DNA of 64,000 bases from Girardinichthys multiradiatus (Eukaryota; Chordata; Actinopteri; Cyprinodontiformes; Goodeidae), in NCBI RefSeq assembly GCF_021462225.1, contig NC_061817.1:14437204-14501203 (forward strand), written 5' to 3'. Shown piece by piece: positions 26,601 to 37,300 of the stretch. Numbering within the stretch: the stretch's first letter is position 1; each line of letters starts with the position of its first letter. A program made the position numbers and the translations under genes. A model generated the notes under the pieces. That model saw only the letters and a program-made list of their open reading frames with translations, was not told where the DNA came from and did no database searches.

Positions 26601-27489
26601 ATAAAAACTTACCTTTGATTTTCTGTTCTGGCACCTAAAAGACGAGTCAGAGAAGAAAATATCAAGTAAAAAAAATGACGTCAACAGCAAGAATGGTACA
26701 TTTATAAATGAGTTTACGCCTAAATCTAAAAAAAAAAACAAAAGGCCTCATATTTGAGAGGTAGGTTTTGCTACTGCATCTGGAGAGGAGCCCAGAAAAA
26801 CACATACAGGAACAGCACCTTACAAAAGTATTCAAACACTTTTCAAGTTTGTTTCCCACTTTCTTTCTGGGATCTGTCACAAACAGAAAAAAAAAAACAC
26901 AAAACCCCAAATAAAAACAGACGTTGTGGAGCTTCCTCAGAAAAGAATGTAAATTACAATCAGAGATCCAAAAATAACACAGAGAAGTCCAAATGTATCT
27001 ATGCAGCAACGCTAAAGCACAATTCAGGGCTTGTGCAGGAAAATATATAACATGCACAAATGATCTACAACAGTTGGCAATTTGCCCCTTTCAACCAGTT
27101 AGTATTGGGAAATTTTTGTTTGATCCATTACGTCACAAACAAACAACAGTTTGGCTTTTCTTCCATCAAATGTTCAGCATTTCTGGGTCAGTGCCCAGGT
27201 ATGCATGCACGGGCCAGCTAAGCATGCTTAGATGCAAGCCTGATTAGACTTGTGTTATCTGGCCAAATCAGACTGACTGAAACTGGAAATAATGAGATGC
27301 GTAACATGCAACATGTCTAGATCCATTTTAAAACACTATTTTACCCCAACTATGAGGGATTATTACCAACTAAAAATATACAGTAATAACAAAAGATTGA
27401 CCTTCTGAGAGGTTTCCCTTTTCTTTTTCTCTTCTTTCTTCTTTTTCTTGTCTTCCATGAACTGCTGTTCCCCTTCTTGATTCTCCTGT
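11640..27489 (-). CDS. tnrc6b: Trinucleotide repeat-containing adaptor 6B (GW182 family)
   Basis: Scaffold of the miRNA silencing complex: binds Argonaute through GW/WG tryptophans and recruits PABP and CCR4-NOT. Coding exons in transcript order: 27402-27489, 26613-26634, 25981-26409, 22676-25426, 20342-20488, 19922-20112, 19774-19836, 19531-19689, 19130-19267, 18619-18801, 18321-18425, 17064-17274, 16826-16978, 16522-16689, 16130-16276, 15231-15323, 14754-14963, 14477-14547, 13100-13239, 11640-12174. All junctions keep frame, giving about 2000 codons. Diagnostic pieces: [54 protein letters not shown] (CCR4-NOT motif), [12 protein letters not shown]2 around [16 protein letters not shown], and C-terminus [14 protein letters not shown]. 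The C-terminus and the csnk1e/card10 neighbours indicate 6B rather than 6A or 6C. The initiator is unresolved: either Met at 27,456-27,458 or an unseen upstream exon. Confidence 0.95.
12265..13005 (-). mobile_element. Tc1/mariner relic (family A) in last tnrc6b intron
   Basis: Minus-strand copy. The plus strand shows tagctccggctgcattttta, gtcgtgctggaaggtaaac, ttatcttcccatcaaatctg and, at the 5' end, aacctctgaggcaatcacag, all matching other copies in this window. It is heavily mutated with internal deletions and no reading frame. Confidence 0.75.
13100..14547 (-). other. tnrc6b: tnrc6b RRM-encoding exons with intervening Tc1 relic
   Basis: Exons 14,477-14,547 ([12 protein letters not shown]) and 13,100-13,239 ([20 protein letters not shown] ... 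[10 protein letters not shown]), continuing into [12 protein letters not shown] of the last exon, form the family's C-terminal RRM. In GW182 proteins this fold is thought to mediate protein contacts rather than RNA binding. The exon 13,100-13,239 ends CAC AT before GTAGGT, and the last exon supplies the G of the Met codon. Confidence 0.85.
13730..14245 (-). mobile_element. Second Tc1/mariner relic (family A) in tnrc6b
   Basis: Terminal-repeat-like sequence at the left (about 13,740-13,830) and right (ttgtagctgtaataggac at about 14,192) flanks a short interior with agctctggctgtaagtttat and gttgtcctgctggaaggtg. It has a large internal deletion, in the minus orientation, in the intron between exons 13,100-13,239 and 14,477-14,547. 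Confidence 0.65.
17275..18320 (-). other. tnrc6b intron, no feature seen
   Basis: About 1 kb of AT-rich intron between the poly-Gln exon and the [11 protein letters not shown] exon. No recognisable repeat family or exon. Confidence 0.5.
18321..18425 (-). repeat. tnrc6b: tnrc6b poly-Gln exon (CAG/CAA repeat)
   Basis: A 35-codon exon, [20 protein letters not shown] and onward, ending ...TDTQQ. A mixed CAG/CAA run encodes seven Gln. This is the trinucleotide-repeat region that gives the family its name; it is short and interrupted here. Flanked by GCAG acceptor and GTGAGC donor. Confidence 0.85.
20489..22675 (-). other. Large tnrc6b intron, mostly unannotatable
   Basis: About 2.2 kb of AT-rich sequence between the giant GW exon and the [13 protein letters not shown] exon. 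A local GC-rich island at about 21,930-22,080 (tgcgcgcaccaacagtgacg) stands out and may be a remnant of a DNA transposon terminus. No coding exon was recognised. Confidence 0.4.
22676..25426 (-). other. tnrc6b: Giant GW-repeat exon of tnrc6b
   Basis: A single 2751-bp exon encoding about 917 residues, rich in Ser, Gly and Trp, with many GW, WG and WGE dipeptides that in this family dock into Argonaute tryptophan pockets. It opens [14 protein letters not shown] and includes [48 protein letters not shown], the motif [19 protein letters not shown], and [11 protein letters not shown]. It is longer than the matching human region because of added low-complexity Ser/Gly stretches. No frame break. Open frames on the opposite strand reflect the base composition. 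Confidence 0.9.
25726..25915 (-). mobile_element. tRNA-derived SINE in tnrc6b intron
   Basis: On the minus strand: an A-box-like start (tggcgcatgctgtagagg), a B-box-like gggtttgagtcccg, a pyrimidine-rich body, and a tail ending aataaaggctac then an A-rich run. This is the layout of a tRNA-derived SINE. It sits in the intron between the giant GW exon and exon 25,981-26,409, in the same orientation as the gene. Confidence 0.7.
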
Positions 27490-28209
27490 CTGTGAAAAGA
27501 AATGCACACATTCAATTATTCATGCTATTAACGCTGCTGCAATTTAATTTTTTAGCCATCAGAATCAAGCCACCTTCAAAAACAAACAACACCTTTACAT
27601 TGCGTTTTCCAAGAGCCTCCAACAATGCCAATGTTGTAAGGAGAGTACTGTTAACCAAGGGTAGACAACACTGGCTCTGCATTGCATAATTCATTAACCC
27701 ACAAACCAGTACAAGTCCAAACGGCGGACGACGCAGGCTGCAGAAAAAACACATGCACGGCCTCTAACGTTTGTTGCTTTTTAGCAGAGACTGACTGCAT
27801 AATCCAGATCATAACACGTCTAATGTGAGTTTATCATAGGTGAGTCATCTGTCCAGTTTGCAGCCATCTAACCAGAAGAGAGAAATGCAATATAGAAGAA
27901 CTCTAAGCAGTATTCTTATTTGAAAACGTATTAGTTAACAGATCCTAAGACCTCAGCAGAATTTAAAGTATTTCTATTTTATAATTATTTTACTGTCATT
28001 TTTTTTAACTTACCGTAAATCTTACAATACCAAGAAATGTTTTTTTTTTTCCTCTAGGAAATTTGAATAAACAAAAGGAAACAACACAGTGTTAAGAGGA
28101 CAGCTCTGGTATGTGAACATATCAATTGTAGCAAACGTTTCCCACTTTGACAAACAATATTACATTTGCAGCATAGCTGAAATCCTTCTTTACCACAGAC
28201 ATTTAGAGT
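27490..28209 (-). other. tnrc6b 5' intron, no coding exon found
   Basis: AT-rich intron upstream of the first recognised coding exon. No exon with a matching phase (ending two bases into a codon) was found here. Confidence 0.4.
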
Positions 28210-29690
28210 GCCTTACCAAAGTATTCATACCACTTGAGTGCCTTCACAGTTTTCCCTCAGCTTAAAATGACAAAATACAACACATGTTCGGGGGATTATG
28301 TGAGATAAACCAACACAATGCAGTGGATGAATGTGATGTGGAAAAAGAATTATACATGGTTTTTACAGCAACAAGAAAAAAATCTGAAAAGTGTGGCATG
28401 CATTTGTATTCAGCCCCAGAGTCAATACCTTTTAAAACAACTTTCAACACAAAACATGGCTCCTCATTCATTAAGGTATGTCTCAACCAGCTTCATGGGG
28501 ATGGAAATATTCGCCTATTCCTTTAAAAACAGCTAAAGCTCAGTCAGACTGGATGAAGAGTGTCAGTTTTCAAGTCTTGTCAAAGATACACAACTAGATG
28601 TTGGTCTAAACTTTGACAGGGCCATTCAAACACCTGAATATAGTTTGATTGAAAACATTTTATGGTAGCTCTGGCTGTATTTAGAGTTGTTGTCCTTTTT
28701 ATAGGTTACTCTCCACCACAGTTCCAAGTCTTTTCTAGCCTCTTACAGGTTTTCCTTAATATTTTCCCTGTTTTTATGCTTCATCCATTTTCCTTTCAAC
28801 TGTCACAAACTTCCCTATCCCTGCTAAGTTGAAGCTGTCCAGGCAGCTCCATATTTCACTGTAGAGATGGTGTGTTCAAGGCGATGTGAAATATTAGTGT
28901 TCTGCCACAGTGTTTTGCATTTAGTTTAAAAAGTTCTATTTGGGTCTCATCTGTGTCCCCTACACGGGTAGTACCAAACTGGATGTTGAACAGCTTTCTT
29001 TCAACAATGGCTTTTGTTCTTGCCACTCTTCCATGAAGACATGGTCCGTGAGTGGTCGGTTAGCAGTTAGCATGACCGTCCTGTCAGCAGATTCTCCCAC
29101 CTGAGCTGTGGATCTTAGCAGTTCCTCCACAGTCACCATGAGTCATTTCACTGCTTTTTCTGGTTATTGCCATGTGTTGATATATTTGCAGCTCTTTCCA
29201 TTTTCAGATGGATGTTCAGTTCACTGAGAAGTCCAAAGCTGGGAATATTGTGTTTTAATGTAACCTCCTTGTAGAACTCTGCTACATTCTGCCTGACCTG
29301 TCTGCTCCCTTCCTTAGGTCTTGATGATGCCTTTTGTTTACCAACGTTTACTAAATATAACCTCGGAGGCCCTAACCTAACAGCTGGCTCTAAACTGCAG
29401 ATAAACTACACACAGGTGGATCCTTATTTACGAATTAGGTGACATTTGATGACAATTAGTAGAACTGCATTTTAATTAGGGGTATCAGGCAAAGGCAGGC
29501 TCAATGAAACATTTGTAAAAATAAAAAAACTAAATTGAAAGGCTTATATCACTTTCCTTTCACTTCACAATTATTAACTACCACGTGTTGGTCTAATCCA
29601 TAAAATCCCATTAAAATACATTGATGTTTGTGGTTCTAACGTGAAAAAATGTGAATGGATTATTAAAACGTTTGTAAAGTACAATAGTGG
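28210..29690 (-). mobile_element. Near full-length but decayed Tc1/mariner (family A)
   Basis: The longest copy of the family here, about 1.5 kb, with both terminal repeats (ccaaagtattcatacca at the left; cataaaatcccattaaaat at about 29,600 at the right). The minus-strand interior keeps transposase-derived stretches (plus strand ctctggctgtatttagagtt, cacctgagctgtggatctta, atgatgccttttgtttacc). Dense substitutions and indels; no usable frame. It lies in the 5' intron of tnrc6b. Confidence 0.8.
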
Positions 29691-30276
29691 CTGTGGACCT
29701 GAAATTATTCTGCTCGTTAAGCTTCACATTATTAGAAGTGTGTGCAATGGTGGTTTAAGCTAACTGGATCACTACTGGGTTTAATCCTTCACTTTGTAAT
29801 ACACTATGTGTTCACTTTTAAGTACCTGCGAGCAGCCGCCGAAGAAATTGACCTTAACCCTTATGTAAATAACATGCTAACGAGGTACAGTAGAGTCGGT
29901 GCTAGCTGTCAACAGAGCAGATTCACTCAGAACCTCAACACGATCCATCCTGAACTCAGCCGACAAACACTAACGTCACATTAACTTACCAACAATGTGC
30001 CATTTGTTCTCATTGTCCTTCATTTTGCAAATTACACCCTTAAGGACCTTTTAAGTGAGTGATTGGTTAGCAGGCTGCTCGGCTGCTGGTTCTAACATTT
30101 GCCAGGGCCAAATTTATACGACGAAACTTGTATGACGTTTGTCCAAGCGAAGCTATCCTAACACAGATGGCGTGAAGCTTGCCGTGTAAATAAAGAAGCA
30201 GCTGCGTTATTATCTGCGTCATATGTTCTGTGAAAAGGCTCATGTAGCGCATAGACATTAAAGGGATATTACTCAC

Positions 30277-30640
30277 CTCGGGAATCACACAGGACATAAA
30301 GTGCTTCTGTGCAAAAATTCTTGCAGACCCACCGCTAGCAGGCTAGCAAGGTAGCTAGCCTAGCGAGCTAGTTCTTCGAGGCTTTCAAGGCTAAATTGAA
30401 TAAGAAATGACATCACCGGGAGGCGAAAAATGTTAATCGTAGAAAAAGTGGAAAAAACGCAACTACTCCTTTTTTGCGCAAATGTAGTTCTCAAGCTGTA
30501 AACAAAAAACACGTATCCCCTTGATTACTGTCTATCGCTGTGTGATCGGTTAGTTTACTATCGGCCATTTTGCTTCTCTGTGGAGGTTCAGCCAGTGTAT
30601 TATATCACCACCAGGCTGCTTGTTGATCAGAGAAGGGAGG
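30277..30640 (-). promoter_or_regulatory. tnrc6b: Probable tnrc6b first noncoding exon and promoter
   Basis: On the minus strand ...gtgattcccgag is followed by a consensus donor GTGAGT (donor at 30,275-30,276). The upstream sequence includes CpG-containing and repeated gctagc motifs and then the end of the AT-rich spacer. An ATG seven codons before the donor (30,295-30,297) would be out of frame with exon 27,402-27,489 if joined directly, so I treat this as 5' UTR. Confidence 0.5.
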
Positions 30641-31585
30641 AGGAGCACGGCGAGTACAGCTGCAGACCACCAGAGGGCGCCTTGAAGCCAGGAGCAAATT
30701 CCACTTTCCGTGAGCGTAGCATTATTAAGCACGGTCCACGAGAGGGCGCCAAATAAAGTTAATAAATGTGATTAAATTCAAGTTTTTATTTTGATTAAAT
30801 ATAAAGATGATGAGTACTATAACGATAATGCTGACGACAATTATTACTACTGTTATTCACATTTTGAAGTAGCTCTACCAGTAAATGTAATAATCATAAT
30901 ACTTATTAATATAATCATTTATTTTTAATAATAATTATATAATTATAAGTATATATAACAATTATTTAATGATTACTATAGTATTATTTTACAAAGGGAT
31001 ACAGTGTGAATATCAACACAGAAATTTTATGTAAAATAAAAATCCAGATTTTTGCAATTAAGTGTAATGCAAAAGTATTTATTTCAAAATAAAAAAAGTG
31101 ATTCTAATTAAACAAATAGCACTAAAATGCTGACCTTGAGTCATACAAATGTCACTTAAGCATGTCAAGAAATGCACATTTTCTTTAAAACACAACATCA
31201 AACAGAATTCACAGTAGTTCGAAAAACATGTATTAGTTGTTTGTTAAATTTTTTAACCACGTTAAGCTTTATTAAACTGTACAGCTTTAGAAAATATTCT
31301 AACCTTAATTGTAGTGAGGAGTCTGAAGGGAAAGGCAATATTGCATCGTGATGTATTTGCTACAGGTTGATTTGTACTGACATGAGTATTATGACAATAT
31401 GGTATCTAAAATAGTTAATATTATCGGATGTGCAAAAGCCTAAATTGGCTTCTGTTGAAATTCTAAATAAATCTTTCCATGAGCACATTACATCACAGCT
31501 AATGTAAAGATCCTGCTTTAGTACTTGCTCCCATAACAGCAGAATAATCAAGTTTGTATTATCATTAAATACACACATCCATCCT
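30641..31585. other. AT-rich spacer between tnrc6b and card10
   Basis: Less than 1 kb separates the tnrc6b promoter from the card10 stop codon. It is very AT-rich, with runs of taataat. It presumably contains the card10 3' UTR; plus-strand tttatt at 31,267-31,272 would read AATAAA on the gene strand. Confidence 0.5.
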
Positions 31586-34353
31586 CTATTGCAGCCTGTC
31601 AAGTTCAACCCATGCTACTGCCCTCTGCTGCCTTAGGATCGCAACACGTAAGGTTTCCAGCAGCTCCTCGGTCGAGCTCCAGGTGTTTGGCTCCACAGTG
31701 TAGTAAAGCAGAGGCAGTGTTTCCAGCTGCAGCTCCTCAGCCTGGCACACCTCCTCCATTATGCTGTCCTCTCCACACCTCGGAAAAAACTTCCTGTTTG
31801 TATCGCACAAACATATCTCAATAAACATGTTGCTTATTAAAGGTAACATAGATCATCCTGGGTTCATCCTGGAAAAACTAGTAAACCTACTTTAACTTCT
31901 TGTGCTTTTTGTTTTTAGGGCGAATGTGGATGACAATGGGGTAAATCCCCTGCCTCAGCAGGCCCTCCACACTGGGGAGCCCCAGCTCTAGTAGACAATG
32001 CCTGTCCTGATGGAGATAAAGGGAAAGAATGGGAGAATGTGTGACAACATGCATTCAGCAATGCTTTGGGTTCTGCTTTTGCGCCATGCAGAACAAAAGA
32101 ACACCAAGTTGTACCTGACTGATCACATCCTGTATTGATTCCAGCCTTATTCCCAGAACCTGCTCTGGACTGCAGGAATCTAACAGAAATATCCCTTTGT
32201 CCTTTTGTTCTGAAGCTTGAATAGGTTCTGAAAATGGGAAACAGAATGAGGTGCATCATGTGGTGATCCTCAGGCTTTACCCCCTGATTTTTGTATAAAG
32301 TGTCATATAAATGTAAAATGTCTTGAAATACAGTCAGAATTCCATATGGTTTATTGGGATTTTATGTAATAGACCAACGCAAAACAGCAAATATTTGTGG
32401 AGTGGAAGGGAAATCATACATTACAAATAAAAGTTGATAAAGTGTGGCAAGCATTTGTATTCAGCCTCCTTTACTCTGATTGCCTTAATAATAAAGCACA
32501 ATGACAGAATCTGTTTAGAGGACGACTATTATGTATGCACTCCCTCAAATCTGGCCTTTCTGAAAGAATGACAGAGGAAATCCACTGTTGCATGAAAGCC
32601 ATAAGAAGTCCCGTTTGGACTTTGGGTAACAGCAATCATTTTCTTTCCACCTGACAATTATGCTCTACTTGACACATGTTGACGTGTTGATCTGTCAAAA
32701 TCAATCCCAATGAATTACACTGAATTTACATTATGACAAAATCCAGGCTTATGACCATTTCAAAGTATTGTATGTGTCTATTTCATCCTCACCTGGTGGG
32801 CAGGTGTTAAAGTTCAAACCGGACTCTGCTGGCAGCAGCAGCCTCTCGATCAGCCCACGGGATAGAGGAGAGGGCGAGAAGATGACCGGCCTCTTAGTCT
32901 GAACTCTCATTGGCTGCACCAAACTGTATGGGATCAAATGGTCCTCATGGCCTGTAGAAGGGAGGTAAAACCTACATCAAAAATGCATAATAGAGCAACA
33001 GAAGTACTGTAGATTGCTGCAGACTGGGAACACAAGCTTACGTTTGCTGAGAGTGTAAAAAACTTGCTTTGAGGAACCACTACCCCGAGTGCTGGTATCC
33101 AGTGACTTGACCAGTCGAACACGGTCAGACATTTTCTTTGGAAACTACAAAAATGAAGCACAATAAAACAGCATTAAGTGTTGGAGGTTTAGAGGTTCAT
33201 TTATAGTCTAGTTACCACTAGATATCAAGCCGAACCTGTTTCATTACAATAGGAACAGACCTACCATCCTCTTCTTTATGTCCTTTTGTTCCAGTGACAT
33301 TTTTCGTAACATTATAAGCAATAACTGTTGTGCCCTGGAGGAAAACAGATGTTTTACATTTGAAAGGTATTGAAAACTATAAAGTATGATTAAAATCAGT
33401 TAAAATTTCTAATAAAGCAGTCAAATCCAACTGTATCTGTCCAACCTGTTGTAGTTGGGCACAATTCCTGTCTGCAGGGGTACGGCCGTGTCCCGGTCCA
33501 CCAGGGAGCAGCGCCACTGGTATTTTCCATTGTGCCTTGTGTCTGTGACATGTACGATGTCATCACAGGAAACACCCAGAGATGGCGGGTCACCATGAGG
33601 CTCCATGTTAAGATTAACACGCGCATAGAAGGAGTCAGCGCCCACAAAGGATGGCGAGGATCGCTCTGAGCAGAGCTTGGAGTAGGCTGAAAATGGGAAA
33701 CAAAAGAACTGACGACAAATAAGTAGGAATATTCCAGTTAAGTCCTGATCCCTATTGGATTAGACATCTCTAAAGTGTAATCTGGAACGTTTTGGTTCAA
33801 CCCTTAGGTCTCCTTGTCCTTTGATATTTGTCAAACCTCCAAACTTACCGTCTGGGTTCCTCTGGTGTTTGAGTGTTGAGGGCTCGGTCCACCACTGCAG
33901 AGAAAAGTGGGCCACCTCAGCAGTGCACTGAGCCAGGAGCACACTTCCTCCACTAAACTGAACCTGATCCAGCTGGACACCATAAAGACAAAAGGGTGTA
34001 GGACGTTACAGTCTAAGTTTCATCTACAGTTTTAAAGCATAACACCTTCCTGAAGCTGCAGATACAAGCTGGAGTTGTCCACAAGGGTCAAAGCATGCAG
34101 AAGATTAGTAAAGTATTTTTTTTTGCACAGAGTGTTCATACAATTTTTAGTGATTGTTCAGACACAGACCTCCAGCAGCTCGCAGCCCTCCTGCAGTCCA
34201 CACTGTTCGGCCAGTGAACCAGCTTTCACGTGACTGACAAAGATCCCAGTTCGATTTCCTCCAAGTATAGTGACATCATCAGCCAGACTGGCTCTTCCAA
34301 GCTTTGGCGAGTTGGAGGGGCTTGAACATGGAGAGCAGGGTGAGGGTGGCTTC
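31586..34353 (-). other. card10: card10 PDZ-SH3-GUK module exons
   Basis: Exon 34,170-34,353 encodes the PDZ core ([33 protein letters not shown]). Exons 33,849-33,972 and 33,446-33,686 finish the PDZ and encode the SH3 ([43 protein letters not shown]). Exons 33,042-31,586 encode the GUK-like end ([53 protein letters not shown]) and the stop TAG at 31,586-31,588. In CARMA proteins this module folds on itself and controls membrane recruitment and opening. Confidence 0.85.
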
Positions 34354-37300
34354 CTGACCACAAGAACAAAATGCACTAAAAATAAGTACGAGTCCAGAAT
34401 TGTTCACTTTCTGCAATTTAGTAATATGTGTAAAACAAAGTCACATTTGAAAGATTTCCCAGATAAAATGAAATAAAGTGGCTTGCAAAAACCTTTTCAC
34501 ATTTTGTCACATTGCAATCACAAGGGCCACTGTATTCCATTAGGACCAACACATAATTGGAAAAAAGAAGGAAAGAGTACATGCTTTTCAAAATTCATAT
34601 TCAGCCGTCCTTATTCTGATACCCTAAATCTAACCGAATTGCCTTCAGAAGTGACCTATAGTCAGTAAACAGAGTCCACCGGTGTGTAATGTAATCTCAG
34701 TATGGAGCCAGCTGTTCTGTGAAGGCGTCAGAGGTTTGTTGGAGAGCATTAGCGAACAAGCAGCATCATGAAGAAGGTTTAAGCAGGGTAAGGTTTTAAA
34801 ACAATATCAATATCTTGTCCTACATGTGAAACACTATGCCCCTGGTGAAACATGATGGTGGCAGCATTATGCTTTTCTAACAAAATGTGAAGAACACCCC
34901 AGGGATTTGAATATTTTTACAATGAGCTTTAATAAAATTGAAATGGTGATGACGACAGGCAAGTCTGATTATTATATTTTCTTAGTTAAAGCTCAGGGCA
35001 TATTTTATGCCCCACTCTGTACAGTCAAGTCATTTAGTTGCCCTATCATTCTCAAAAAGATATAAAATTTTAAAAGAGTGTTTGTGTGGTTAGAATTTAG
35101 GCCAGAATATAACACATAAATTAATCTAGTGCTCTTTTACTGACATACTGCAACACTTTGTGGTGGTACCTGGGGACATTAGGGGTGGACGGGTGAGAAG
35201 AAACTGGGGGCAGGTTGACCAAATCCGGGGGAAAGAGATGGGAGTGCAAAGAGGTCCAGGAATCCCACAGAGAAGGTTCAGAGTGTTCCCCTAAAAAACA
35301 CAAAACAACATTTTAAAGTGTGGTTACAATATGCTTCTGGTAAAAATTCTTATACTTTGAAGCTAAATGCCTGGAAATATATACCTGGAATATTATCATT
35401 CTCATCACTTGCCCAAGAGTCCACATCAAACCTTCATGAAAAAAGAACAATAAGGACAATAATTGGATGAAACAAAGGTAAAACATAGCGAAAGACTTCA
35501 AAGCATGGCGATAAACTCACTCTGTGTTAAACCGCCTGTTGATGGAGTTCACGCATGGAGGAAAGGGGAACGTGGACAGGCGATTTATTTCCTTTTCATT
35601 ATCCTTAGACTGAGGAAACCAAAGTAAGTATTTAAACAGTGATTCCTGTACAACTAATTTTATGTTAAAATAAAATTGTTGTGACTCACAATAGACAGCA
35701 GGTTCTCCTCTGAGTTGTAAATTGAACCTTAAAATGAATAGAGAGGACAATTAAATGAAACACTAATGATCAGATTCTATATGTAAACAAAAGTACAAAC
35801 ATCAATGGTTACTTCACATGAAAAACTGTCTTTCAGATCAGACTGCTTACCCTCAGCGTTTACATTGTTTTGGCCTACAGGGGGCGTCTGTGACACACAA
35901 AACATGAAATGTAGCATCACTTCCTGGCCAGTGAGAGGCGGTTGGACATGTACATACGTGCTGGGAGTTACATAAGAAAGTATTACACCCAAAAACAACA
36001 AGACTTAGTTCTGCTCTTTAGAGGCTCCATTCCTTGCACAACATATTAATAGCAGGAAAAAACGTGTTTGTGCAGGACAGGGCTGCATGGTTCATGGAAA
36101 TCCTGTCTCACAATATAAGGAATGCATTACACACTACATAAACAGTCATAAGAAAACTAACATATACAGCACATCTCATTGAGAGTAGCACCAGACACCT
36201 AAACATGTATTATAATAAACCACAATTCAGGTTATAAAAAGTTGATATAATAAAAACATAGGGTAGTAAATCGCTGAATGTTTTACGTTTTGTTTGACCT
36301 AAATGTCCATTTCTGCATTACTAAAAAAATGTATTTTTGCTTTTATACAATTCATTCCAAAGTCTCCATTTTTGCCCGAGTTTTAAAACTTCCACCAGGT
36401 TTTCTTTCAGTGTTGCCCTGTATTTAACTCCTTTCATCTTCCCATCAATTCTGACCAGCTTCCCTATTATCCTTGCTGGGGAAAAAAAATGCATCTCCAC
36501 AGAATGATGTTGCCACAACCATGTTTCGTCAAAGTGATTTACAGTGTTTTCTGGCACTCATTAGGTTTTGCATGTAGGACACAAGCAGTGTCGACCACTA
36601 CATGGCTTGTGGCAATCTGCAAACAGAAGTACTTATGGCTTGCTTCTTGCTACTCTTCCATATATGTGGAGTACAATAGCTGTTATACATGAGTTGTGCA
36701 TCAGTTCCTCTAGAACATATGTCTGCAACTCCAGTACTCAAGTGCCATTGCCCTGTAACCTCTGGATGCATCCCTGCTCCAACTTACCTGAATCAAAAGG
36801 CTGAATTACCTCCTTGGCATGTCAGCAAATTTTGAAAAGGCCTGGTCATTAACCATTCATTGGATTCAGGTGTGTTGGAGCAGGGATGCATCCAAAAGTT
36901 GCAAGACTCAAGGACTGGAGTTGCAGACCCCTGCTTTAGAGTTATGTTAGGCCATCTGTTCACTTCTCTGGTAAATATTTTCTTGCCTTTCAGTTCAGGT
37001 GGACTCCTATGTTGGTAGGTCTGCAGCTGTGCCATACTCTTTCCATTTATAGATGATTTATTGAGATGTTCAAAGTTTGGGGTATTGTTTTGTAACTATA
37101 TCCTGCTTTAATCTTGTCCTTGTCTGAGGCCTTCAAAGAACTGCTGGATTTATTCTGACACACATAGGTGGACACTATTTCATTTAATTTTAAATCAGAT
37201 TATTTATTTTTTTGCAGTATCAAAGTAAAGGGGGCTGAATACAAAGGCATGCCACATGCTTTCATTTTTTAAAAACTGCAGAAAATCATGTATCGTTTAA

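Noticed and set aside
30067..30297. Minus-strand frame starting MSCVIPE at the tnrc6b promoter
   Set aside because: It crosses a consensus donor after seven codons and would not join in frame to the first tnrc6b coding exon.
36716..36933. Palindromic sequence considered as a hairpin RNA or microRNA precursor
   Set aside because: Terminal repeats, flanking 8-bp duplication and position within a transposon identify it as a MITE; no mature-miRNA-like arm was evident.
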